DNA from: Macrobrachium rosenbergii
Taxonomy: Eukaryota > Arthropoda > Malacostraca > Decapoda > Palaemonidae
DNA length: 64,000 nucleotides
NCBI RefSeq assembly: GCF_040412425.1
Contig: NC_089788.1
Span: 70,797,720 to 70,861,719 of the forward strand
Direction: 5' to 3'
This document shows positions 29,001 through 37,000 of this stretch, piece by piece. Position 1 is the stretch's first letter. Every line of letters starts with the position of its first letter. The notes beneath the pieces were generated by a model that saw only the letters and a program-made list of their open reading frames with translations, was not told the origin of the DNA and did no database searches. A program made the position numbers and the translations under genes.

Positions 29001-32000
29001 CCTTCCAGGAGGATTACTATTCCAGGTTTCACACAACATTTTTCCATCTACTGTATATTCATCTACTTCATGCTCTCAGTAACTGAAGGACTAATTCTAC
29101 TCTCTCCTGGTACTCTTCAGTCCCAGGGTTGTCTTCATGGATTGCCTGATTTGCAAGGTGCAGTTAACCGTGCTTAATGCCAGTATCTTGATAATTTATC
29201 TTCTACTGTTTTTCTTCTTTGCTGTTTTTTGATAATTTGAGTTTGCATTTACCTTTTAATTTCATTGTAATTTGCTAGCATTAACTGTACTTTGCTCTTT
29301 ATTGGATTCGTGTAGCAATTACATCTGCTGCTGCCCATAATTGTTAGGTAGCTCTTGTGTATCCTTGTATTTTGCCACTGAATAGCCATTCTTTTAATCT
29401 TTGAGTTTTTCATGTCGGAGCCTTTCCAGACTGTGTTGTATTTGTTTTAAGTGCAGTGATTAGTATGTATACCTTTCTGGACTGTATGTTGTGTTTTTCT
29501 AAGAGCAGTGATTAGTGTGTATTTTGTGCATTTTTGCTGTCCTTTACTGGGCTCAAAAAAACTCACTGGAGCTGTTTCTCTCAGCATGCCCTGTATATGC
29601 CTATTACTTGGGCACAAGATCCAAGTTCTTTCAGTTTATCACAATCCCAAGGTTGTGACAAAAGGCAAGGAAGCATTGTGTGTTCTGGACCAACTGCAAC
29701 TTTAACCAGCCAGTTGTCAATATAACACACACCCTATGCTAGTGGGCCAAAGCTGACAGAACACCCAAGGGGACTGTTGCCAGTCTGAAGTGCAGCATTC
29801 TGTACTGGCTAGACAGTTCCTTCTTGGACAAAACCAAGTTAGCTCTTGGAGGACTGATGGATGGGCATCTGACAATAACCTATCCTTCAGATCACCAAGA
29901 GCATGAAGTCGACCCTCATTCCTGAGTCTAGCACAAAACTCATCCTCCAACCTTCAGTTCACTTATCACCAAGAAAGCTAATTGTAATAATGCTCATGAT
30001 ATGTCATCTACATCATCTAGCCACTCTTTTTCAGCATTGTCCTTGCCTACATTGCTTGGAAGTGAGTGGACCTTGAAAAGTACATTCCGTAACAGCCCTG
30101 ATGGATGCAGACTACCCCTCCTTGTAGTAGCAAGAGGAGGGAACAGTCTGCCTTACCATCCCCATCCCTTGCCTCCTCCTAAAGCCAGAACTGGAGGGAG
30201 GAGTGCTTAAAAGGCTATTTGACTTCTGGCCCTTTAGTAAGGAAGAAAAAGAACACATACAGGTGTGGCTATTGAAAAAGAACACATACAGGTGTGGCTA
30301 TTGAAGGTTGGCTGCTGTATCCTTTGATGCCCTAGGGGGTGTGACAGACTGCAAAGTGGATCAAGGTGTCCTGGTTATCAAAACACTTCTTCCCCACTGC
30401 TGCCTCAACTCTACTCATTGGAAAGCATAGAGGAACTCGACTGATCTGTTCTGTTGGGCAAAGCAGGAATACTCTCAGCCAACACTTGTTGAAAGAAGAA
30501 CAATGCCAAAAGGACTTGTCTTTTCACAATGAAGTTTGCCCATAGGATACACTTTGGTTTAAGAGGAAAGTCAACTGCTCCGTAACACAAATAATCTCTA
30601 GGACTTTGACTTTGTCAATGGGCTCTCATTTGCAAATGAGAGTCCATTGACAAAATCAAGAAGCATGTTCAGCCAAAGGTTGAACCTTGCTTCTGCCTAT
30701 AGCCATGACTCTAAGGATCCTGAATGCCATAACAGAAAAGGAAAAAACTTGGAGCTCCACCATAGGGAGGTAGTTTGTAAATTCACAGACTGATGAAACT
30801 ACTTGAAGGGGAGTATCCTATGTACCCCTGTTGTGTTATCAGTGGGGAAAGTAGTTTGAACGATCTGCTGGATGTCAGGGAATCTTCTCATCTGCAGATC
30901 AGGAAGTTTAGATAATCTAATCGAAGACATCCTGATCAAGCAGCAACCACAGCAGTTGAAACTCTTAACTTACCTTCAGAGTGCACCCTAAATTATGCTT
31001 TATCTTTGAAGAAGTGGAAGTTGCTTCCCCAAGATAAAGTTCACAAAGGCCTTGGTGATCTCTAGAAAAACCATTACAACTATTTGAGGGAGTTCCGAAG
31101 TACCCTCAGGTCCTAACAGATTCTCCAAAGCATAAGTTGGATCCTCTCCTGTAAGGGCTCTCAAGACCTTGGATGTGAACAATTGGACCTGCATGGTAGG
31201 ACCCCCATAATGAAGATTGATCATGAACAGACTCATGAACTGAAACACACCCATATCACCCACATTCTCTACCCTCCACAAATGGGTATTGGAATTGCTG
31301 TCATAACAGTTAGAGGGGTGATGAACACGAGAATTCTCAGCCTTCTTGCAGAGGGGAAAGGGAATGGCAGGCACCTGTCCAGGAGGGTGTTTAGTGTGTC
31401 AGGATAGGCACAGTATTGGGGAAAGGGTGACAACAACAGTGTTTTGTCCTCCCACTGGACAAGAGCACTAGTCATGGGATGTCAAATACTTGTGACCTTT
31501 GCATGAAGAACATTAACACTTTATAATATCCAGGGCATCTACAATGATCATTCTTATAATAAGGGAGAATACCCAGGTACATTCCAGATGCAGTCACAAA
31601 GGAATGATATAAAAAGTCACATTAATAAGCCACTCATACAAAGAATCATTCAAGAACAACATCCAGGGTGGAATGTGTCAATTACATCAAGAGTACACTG
31701 GTCAAAAGGGATTTTATGCTGCAAACCTGTGTGTAGGTGTGTTTTGCACACCCACACTGGCTCCCTTAAAAATTGAAAACTTGTTACAATATTTCAGTGA
31801 TTGGACCAACTGTCACCTTAGGTCTCCATAGAAAGACAATGGGTTTGTAACCTCTTAGAAAGAACAAGATGTTAACAGCTGGGCAGATGGAAAAAAATGA
31901 GGCTCTCTTCTGCACTGTACTCTGAAGACTCGTGCTCAGTGCTACAGTACCTTGGGAATGAAATTTGTAGATTAAAATATGAGATTTATATGTGTGATGG

Positions 32001-32261
32001 GTTTTTGGTGAAACTATGTAGTTATTGTATTGAAAACAATCCTTTTTTCAGACACCAGTCAAGAGTCAAGGAAGATATGACTTTAGACCTTCTAGCCAAG
32101 GAGCATGCAATCCAATGGTGACCATTGAAAGTCCTGAAGCTTTTGAGAGGGTAGTGAAGAGAATGGAATTATTGTCAAGACGTAGGTCCCGCTCTCTCCG
32201 ACAACAACTGTGCTTTCAGTCAACGTTGCCACTTGAATCAGAATATGGCATATTGCTTTAG
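12843..32261 (+). CDS. bmb: Brambleberry/KAR5/GEX1-family nuclear fusion protein, 10 coding exons, 449 aa
   Basis: Join: 12843-12985, 14461-14527, 16752-16972, 17788-17922, 19514-19613, 22129-22293, 22408-22496, 24705-24790, 27653-27786, 32052-32261. Every intron is GT-AG and every join keeps frame. The product starts with a hydrophobic signal-like segment (residues 2-18). Next comes the family's cysteine-rich region (about 50-125), with GC at the end of RLHQGC, FTNCYL, VYPC, DCMKAM and MCQFLQAQVW in order, then a helical, Glu/Gln-rich stretch (about 130-220). Three hydrophobic segments follow (about 223-238, 246-268, 285-297), and then a hydrophilic tail rich in Ser/Asp then Arg. KAR5 in yeast, GEX1 in plants and algae, and Brambleberry in zebrafish are nuclear-envelope proteins needed for nuclear or pronuclear fusion. 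A gamete or early-embryo role here is inferred from the family. The protein is shorter than the fish protein as I recall it. The Kozak context CCATGG supports the start. Confidence 0.88.
12986..14460. other. brambleberry intron 1
   Basis: Contains a (CT)n array at 13962-14007 and an interrupted A tract near 13087-13145. No nested gene seen. Confidence 0.7.
13962..14007. repeat. (CT)n microsatellite in brambleberry intron 1
   Basis: Uninterrupted CT array. Confidence 0.95.
14461..14527 (+). CDS. bmb: brambleberry exon 2
   Basis: Acceptor AATTACAG, donor GAG|GTAAGTG. Encodes residues 48-70, including YGDCYQNSL and HQGCSHL, the first family cysteines. Confidence 0.88.
14980..16700. other. brambleberry intron 2, remainder
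   Basis: Apart from the minus-strand exon-like segment, this is AT-rich unique-looking DNA with no other feature recognised. Confidence 0.5.
15072..15264 (-). pseudogene. Orphan exon-like segment, possibly Argonaute-related
   Basis: Inside brambleberry intron 2 but on the opposite strand. A TTTCCAG acceptor precedes an open stretch of about 63 codons that ends in an AAG|GTGGGT donor. The translation includes VVSWSMVKKGTFNF and NLQNWAVLLHSQ. The W-M-x-F then W-A pattern resembles the linker-2/MID junction of Argonaute proteins, but the similarity is judged by eye and is weak. No neighbouring Argonaute exons were found on either side. It may be a relic exon of a duplicated gene, or chance. Confidence 0.25.
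16752..16972 (+). CDS. bmb: brambleberry exon 3 (cysteine-rich core)
   Basis: Acceptor TTTTCAG, donor AG|GTGTAC. Encodes residues 71-143 with SRLALGFTNCYL, PVYPCTD and CQFLQAQVWH, the most diagnostic block of the KAR5/Brambleberry family. Confidence 0.92.
16973..17787. other. brambleberry intron 3
   Basis: Pyrimidine-rich on the + strand. A Lys/Glu-rich minus-strand frame of 75 codons at 17293-17520 has no recognisable domain and is not called. Confidence 0.6.
17788..17922 (+). CDS. bmb: brambleberry exon 4 (helical region)
   Basis: Acceptor TCTTTCAG, donor AG|GTAGTT. Encodes an alanine-, serine- and glutamate-rich predicted helix, residues 144-188. Confidence 0.85.
18499..18512. repeat. 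Left target-site duplication of SINE
   Basis: AGCCTAGGAATTTG, identical to 18963-18976. Confidence 0.9.
18513..18962 (+). mobile_element. tRNA-derived SINE with 14-bp target duplication
   Basis: A 450-bp insertion in brambleberry intron 4. The head contains box A-like TGGCTCGGTCAGTAG and, 27-37 bases later, box B GGTTCAAATCC, both expected of an RNA polymerase III promoter from a tRNA. The element is bracketed by perfect copies of AGCCTAGGAATTTG at 18499-18512 and 18963-18976, the mark of target-primed retroposition. No coding capacity is expected, and the short frame inside it is not a gene. The perfect duplication suggests a fairly recent insertion. Confidence 0.88.
18963..18976. repeat. 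Right target-site duplication of SINE
   Basis: AGCCTAGGAATTTG, identical to 18499-18512. Confidence 0.9.
19514..19613 (+). CDS. bmb: brambleberry exon 5
   Basis: Acceptor TTTTCCAG, donor TCT|GTAAGT. Encodes ESTTEQRNLIMDVFDKV and the aromatic stretch FTWFYS leading into the membrane region. Confidence 0.85.
20004..20100 (-). pseudogene. Mariner transposase fragment, catalytic end, minus strand
   Basis: Minus-strand reading gives FLAKHNTPVLHRAPYSPN followed by TGPCDFWLF. This matches the mariner block around the third catalytic acidic residue, normally SPDLAPCDFWLF. The conserved aspartate in SPD is Asn here. The reading frame runs straight into the left inverted repeat, so the usual C-terminal residues are missing. 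Confidence 0.75.
20268..20407 (+). pseudogene. Mariner transposase C-terminal fragment, plus strand
   Basis: Plus-strand reading gives FQSREDIMQK, then after a frame change LRAISREAFQCCFQQW and EKCVAGQGDYIEGD plus stop. This is the usual mariner C-terminus. The right inverted repeat begins about 20 bases after the stop, which is the native arrangement for the 3' end of a mariner element. Confidence 0.75.
20840..21960. other. brambleberry intron 5, probable old degenerate repeat
   Basis: Internally repetitive at about 21035-21180, where two ~65-base segments share GAGCTCACT...GAGGCCAGGG words. Short frames follow, none recognisable. Probably an ancient mobile-element remnant of unknown class. 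Confidence 0.35.
22129..22293 (+). CDS. bmb: brambleberry exon 6 (two membrane segments)
   Basis: Acceptor TTACTTAG, donor CAG|GTAACT. Encodes two hydrophobic stretches separated by TPRTISAR, residues 223-277. Confidence 0.87.
22408..22496 (+). CDS. bmb: brambleberry exon 7 (third membrane segment)
   Basis: Acceptor TGCCCAG, donor AG|GTAAGT. Encodes VWMIRQAFIIICCYLFTRA, residues 278-306. Confidence 0.85.
22497..24704. other. brambleberry intron 7
   Basis: No supported gene or repeat family recognised. Short minus-strand frames at 23.3-23.65 kb have no known domain. Confidence 0.5.
24705..24790 (+). CDS. bmb: brambleberry exon 8
   Basis: Acceptor CTCTGCAG, donor CAG|GTAAAG. Encodes DPTLITAARLEELTNATSEI, a hydrophilic helix after the membrane region. 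Confidence 0.85.
25255..25595. repeat. ~330-bp imperfect palindrome (foldback element)
   Basis: The left arm (about 25258-25415) is the reverse complement of the right arm (about 25425-25592). Shared words are TTAAAATGCACTAAAAAGTA, TTTTTTGAGACACC and AAAGC-TGGG-CACCAAAC, with a few dozen mismatches or small gaps. Transcribed as part of brambleberry intron 8, it would fold into a long hairpin. No transposase is present; a foldback-type MITE is the simplest reading. Confidence 0.75.
25660..25790. repeat. ~53-bp tandem repeat, 2.5 copies
   Basis: Three degenerate copies built on GTCGAGTCAAAG, ATGAAAAATTTGTA and GAGTTGTTAACTT directly follow the palindrome. Confidence 0.7.
25795..25985 (+). mobile_element. 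Possible retrotransposon 3' tail
   Basis: GGTCCATTGGACAAAGGGAA and the terminal ACAGACAAACAGACAGAAC are typical of invertebrate repeat ends I have seen in non-LTR element tails. The class is not provable from this sequence alone. Confidence 0.3.
26289..26341. repeat. 26-bp tandem duplication
   Basis: AATCACTGAAGACCAAGTAC and its flanks occur twice in direct succession. Confidence 0.85.
27653..27786 (+). CDS. bmb: brambleberry exon 9 (acidic tail)
   Basis: Acceptor TTTCCTAG, donor TTG|GTTAGT. Encodes a Ser/Asp-rich acidic stretch with SSDDTYDPTDESSVDDSS. Confidence 0.83.
28010..28250 (+). mobile_element. Decapod-type SINE-like repeat, copy 1
   Basis: In brambleberry intron 9. It begins near GGCCAAAGGCCAGTTGCTGG and passes GCAGCTAGGGGCTGAAGG to end near CATGAGGTGCACTAGTGG and CCCCCTTA. 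The second half is shared with the copy at 58586-58780 in this window, showing a dispersed family. I recall closely similar sequences as abundant in shrimp and crabs. No coding capacity. Confidence 0.65.
28861..31880. other. brambleberry intron 9, degenerate repeat-like DNA
   Basis: About 3 kb less AT-rich than its surroundings, with many short broken frames on both strands and a 29-bp tandem duplication near 30240-30305 (ACACATACAGGTGTGGCTAT). The texture suggests an old mobile element, but no reverse transcriptase, transposase or other domain can be read. Confidence 0.35.
30611..30654. repeat. 44-bp near-perfect palindrome
   Basis: Two 22-base arms with one mismatch meet at ATTTGCAAAT with no loop. 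Confidence 0.9.
32052..32261 (+). CDS. bmb: brambleberry exon 10 (terminal)
   Basis: Acceptor CTTTTTTCAG. Encodes 69 residues ending in TAG, with a basic RRRSRSLRQQ stretch. The frame is kept only by this acceptor, and no stop occurs before 32259. Confidence 0.83.
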   Translation, partial: TPVKSQGRYDFRPSSQGACNPMVTIESPEAFERVVKRMELLSRRRSRSLRQQLCFQSTLPLESEYGILL

Positions 32262-32376
32262 AGATTTCCAAGGTACTATATGATATTGTACAGTACATAT
32301 AAATTTATAATCTCTGGAATGCGTCAATGTGAGTTTACAGTATAGACTGTATCTAAAATTTTAGTCTTCAAATGAC

Positions 32377-32382
32377 AATAAA
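32377..32382 (+). terminator. Poly(A) signal of brambleberry
   Basis: AATAAA lies 116 bases past the brambleberry stop and is the first canonical signal. Confidence 0.6.
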
Positions 32383-32456
32383 GTACTTTTTGAATACAAA
32401 ACCATTCTTGAATACCTTTTTTACTACTACATCTTTGTATTAATACAAATTTCATT

Positions 32457-32892
32457 GGAAAACTTTACATGTATGCACTGAAGAACACTGTACAATTATG
32501 ATCACATGTAAGTTTTAGAATGTTTTGCAAAACTTGAAAAGAGATTCGCAGCTTTTTTTTTTTTTTTTTTTTTTTCTTCTTCTGCATGCAACCAGGTTCT
32601 GACTTGGTATGCTTCATACTCGTGTAGATAGTGGGATAATATATCCTGCTATATACACGAGTATGAAGCATCGAACTCTTGTAGATAGCAGGGTAATATA
32701 CGTGCTATATACACGAGCAGGGTAATATACCTGCTATGTACATGAGTATGAAGCATCACAAGTCAGAACCTGGTTGCATGTGCAAAAAAAGAAAAAAAAA
32801 AATGCAAAATATTCTAAAACTTTCATGTGCTCCCATTAATGGAAGTATCATATTTGCACAGTGTTCTTCAGTGCATAAATGTAAACTTTTCC
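32457..32892. repeat. ~435-bp foldback repeat between the two genes
   Basis: The outer arms are reverse complements: TGCACTGAAGAACACTGT at left pairs with ACAGTGTTCTTCAGTGCA at right, and the match continues inward through TGCATGCAACCAGGTTCTGA versus TCAGAACCTGGTTGCATG. The core (about 32615-32755) is itself built of short inverted and direct copies of CTATATACACGAG and GCAGGGTAATATA. An oligo(T) tract at left is mirrored by an A-rich tract at right. It lies between the poly(A) signals of the two convergent genes. Confidence 0.85.
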
Positions 32893-33148
32893 CCATGAAA
32901 TCTTGCATGAAATCTTGCATGAAATCTTGCATAACTGAATTATGTACACAAAAATTAACTATAAAAAATAATTACAACTTGATAAGAAAATTAATTAAAA
33001 ACAAATAACGAATAATTAGAAGAACCTGAAACAACCTTTAGACCTTGACAACAAATAGGAATCAAAAACCTATTCACACTGGAATAACTGCTTATTCCAC
33101 TCCAGCAATAAATTTTGATTATAATAATAACTATTTTGATTGTTCATC

Positions 33149-33154
33149 TTTATT
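33149..33154 (-). terminator. Candidate poly(A) signal of MARCHF6
   Basis: AATAAA on the minus strand, about 710 bases past the MARCHF6 stop. Which signal is used cannot be decided from sequence. Confidence 0.4.
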
Positions 33155-33863
33155 AAACCATAAGCTAAACGGAGCCCCTCTCATGACAGGCAAGTCCATA
33201 GCAATTTAAGTGTAAATACTCCCAAAAACAAGTTTGAACCTTTAATATGAAAATACACAATTCATTTCAAACATGTCCTTAACTTTGGTAACCTTTTATA
33301 TAGTTCGAGTGACTCAATGTTTTAAACTGCCAAGATGTTATCACTAAATTTTTGTGCAAATATATCACAATACTTGGCAACCTCACTGCAATAAGAGCTA
33401 CTTCATTTCAAACATATGCACTAGGACATGACAACAGCATACTGTACTGTATTTAACACTTGAGAAAACTTTCTCTTCCAGCTTCTTGAAATACAACTGT
33501 AATGCTGCTTTAATATCAGTTTCCATGAAGTAAATGGCATTTCGCATTCACTGGCAGATTATTTTCCTGATACTACCCTACCTTTTTCCAAAAGGCAAGA
33601 TCTGCATTAAATACCCTGAGGCTCATATATGACGAGTCCACTCAGCAATGAACCAAGAATGCACACGGTGTCTCTCTGATGCAACCACTTGCATCTATTA
33701 AAATATTATCACACTGACGGTCAATACAGACCAAGTTATCATACCATTTCTACAAAATACACTTGTCGGACCAGAATTTTTCCAGGGTAGCCTCACCAGT
33801 TCCACCTCATTGATGACAGAGGCTAGTTTAATTAATTTATCCTTTTAAAAGTATTTGGCACCT

Positions 33864-34076
33864 TCACCTAACAAATGGTGTCACTTCACTTTCTTGCAGA
33901 AGGGGAGGTGGTTGGCTGGTGCTTGGATCATAATTAACTAGTCTTCTTCCCACCAGATACTTGTCATTTTTTATGTGTTCATATAAGCGGGTAAACTGAA
34001 CCACTTGCATGATGATTAAACTTGAAAGAAGAGTAATGACCAACAAAGCTGGGTAAATCCTTCGTTCCACCAATAT
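33864..34076 (-). CDS. MARCHF6: MARCHF6 exon 17 (C-terminal element and stop)
   Basis: Acceptor ATTTCAG. Encodes [15 protein letters not shown] and [20 protein letters not shown], then a Pro/Ser tail ending TGA at 33864-33866. The [12 protein letters not shown] block is the conserved C-terminal element. Confidence 0.95.
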   Translation of the reverse strand: MLVERRIYPALLVITLLSSLIIMQVVQFTRLYEHIKNDKYLVGRRLVNYDPSTSQPPPLLQESEVTPFVR

Positions 34077-37000
34077 CTGAAATGAAACAATGTTACGTGA
34101 TAACAATGTTATGTGATACAACTCTGTAGATTTTAACAATGTTACGTGATACAACTCTGTAGATTTTAAAAATATGAACCAAGTTAGTTGCACAAAAAAA
34201 CAAGATTATGCCTGGTACTACTACCTCATGATTTCTTGCTTTACTTTCACTTCTCACAAACAAAATAGTGTTGCAATCATGTAAACTATCAAATTTTAGT
34301 GTTCTCTGTATGAACATCAGTGAAATATGTCATTGCAAAATTCAGAAATACTTGTGCAACTTACTAATGCACTAGGTGGCGCAATGAGTGGAGCAATACT
34401 ATGGGCTGTCACATACGGCACTGTAAGGCAGGCACCGAGACAAGCTATAACAGGAAGGGCAGTTTGCCCTACCAGGAGATTCAAGTCCAAACCACGAATA
34501 CCTCCTAGATAAATATGTTCAAGATTTGTTTTCAGCCACCAGTTTGGCCCCATCATTACCAAAGCACACATGATTTTAGTATATAAGACTCCCAATGCCC
34601 AGTCCTGAAAGAAATACAATAAATACTGTATACTGATAATTTCTTCAGAACACAAATTTTATCAATGCAAGTACTGTGCTGAATAATGTGACAAATATAT
34701 TTCACATCTATAGAAAATTAGAGTATAGAAAATACTAAACTCACTGTCATAGCTCTATAATTCCCTTTAAGCACTAATATTACTTGTATTGCTAACAACT
34801 CCTCAGGTATGTTTAATGATACATCAAGAAATACATCTAAGAAAGGCCATGCATCAAGCACAGACTTCTGCCTCCTACCTGCCACAAAAACAGAATTGGT
34901 GTTTGGTAAAGAGGTACTCGAAGTGGTATGACAATCACCAGTTCCATTAGAACGCCAACCATTAGTGGAATCAACACTGCCACAACTAAGAGAGCCACCA
35001 ATGCTTTTGTTCCCTATAAAATTATAATTTTAATTAAAATTAGTCACTTCAACTTAAAAATATTAAAAACATTATTCCAATTACTCTTCACCTTTTATAA
35101 TCCAGTTGAACCTCAAGATGACTTACCATTATACCCCACTGCCGAATCCGGAGAATAACCTGAGTCCAGCCTAACATAATCCACGAAGCTAGAAGGGTGA
35201 TTCCACGTATACCAAGCAGGCATAAGTACAACCCACAAGCACCAGTATACAACTCATGTACCTATATAAAATAATCTGTTAGTTTTCAGTAACTTTTTTT
35301 CCAAATACTTTTGGATACTACTTTACTCAATATTTAGTTAAATTGCCAAAATAACATGCACTTCATCAAAAGTTTCTTTTTGAAAATTGTATCTTAGACT
35401 AATGCTCAAGTTCATCCTACTCCAGAGATCTATGAGTAGGTTCATCAATTCAAACTTGCTCCCTAAATGAAAATATATCTCCTTTAATAACTATGATAGG
35501 TCGGTCAGATTTAGATGGGTGACATGGGCTTTTATGTTCACACTTCAGGCTACTATCTATGCGACATTTAACTTCAATGTAACTAAAGGAAAAAAGCACT
35601 AAATTTTCTTACCTTTGTGTCTCCAAGTGCAAGGTACATACAATGTCTCCCTACAAGGACTGGAAGGGTGAGGCATATTATTGATGCACCTGTTAAACTG
35701 ACACACATCATTATCACCAATCCCAAAATCCTTATACCAAACCATCGTGGACGCACATAAGCCTGAAAACCTGTAAGAAAACAAATCTTGTAATACAAAT
35801 CAATTCTGATATCTCTTACAGCATCAAGATATTAAGCAATGATGATTAAAAAAATACTTGAACAGCAATAGCATTTACCAGTTGGGCCATCACGCTGAAG
35901 TAATGCTTGATGAGCTGCTCCAAGACCACCACCTAGAGCATCACCACCACCACCAACGACAGGATTAGCAAGTCCATCTGCTGGTTCCTCCACTTCCTGT
36001 GGTGCTGCTACATCATTTGCTGCCGCATCACCATTACCACCATTACCACCTGCATCACCGCCTATAACAACTCCACCCTAAAATATGTACATACAATTGA
36101 CCATTTAAGTTCTAACATATTTACATTAATGAAATTTAAATCACTAAAACACAGCTATATATTGTACTAACTACTGTACATCAGTTACTATCCTGTAGTA
36201 CACCAGATAAGCGAGATCTTGGCTTACACAATACCAACATAACTACGTTGGATGTCCCTAGATTATATAGATCAGAAATAGAAGACTAATAAAGCCAGAA
36301 GCAACAATAAGGTCAATTTAAACAAGACCAGAATTTAGCCATTATAGGATTGTCTATGATAAAACTTGGAGTGTAACAGACAACAACCCAACTATCCATT
36401 TTGTATGAGTATATTGCTTTCAAGAAATTAAATTCTGCATTAATGGTACATACAGTAATAGTAAGTCACTACTAAGCCACTACTACCTTTCCAATACACT
36501 TCAAAAATGCTAAGAGGGTGGATATTGCCTTGCAGTTAATGAAATCTGCATTTACACTACATTTTTGAGAACTAGAAAATATTACAACTTCTACTCATCT
36601 CGAAAAACACTAAATTCAATAATAAAATTTAAAGAGTTAAGAGAAAGTACCTAAGCAATCCTTTTCAATATATACAGCAAAAAGCCTACCTGAATTTTTA
36701 CTAATACACCTATTGAAGGATTTTTTTTTTTTTTTTTTTTTTGCTACATGGAAAAAGAGTAGATTTGGTAAAAGGGGCTTGGGATATGATACCTGGAATT
36801 AGAACAACTGAAGACTGTTAGCCTATTTATAGTTTATCAGTTCTCAATTAGTTCTTAAAAGTTGGGAGGATACATTCGAAGACAGGTAATCTAGCACAGG
36901 TGAAAAAATTTCTAGTAGTTTGATCTTTAAACTATTAGAATATAGTTATCATGAGCAAATTAAAGAATATTTTAAGTCTTTTAACATAGAGAAGATTCCT

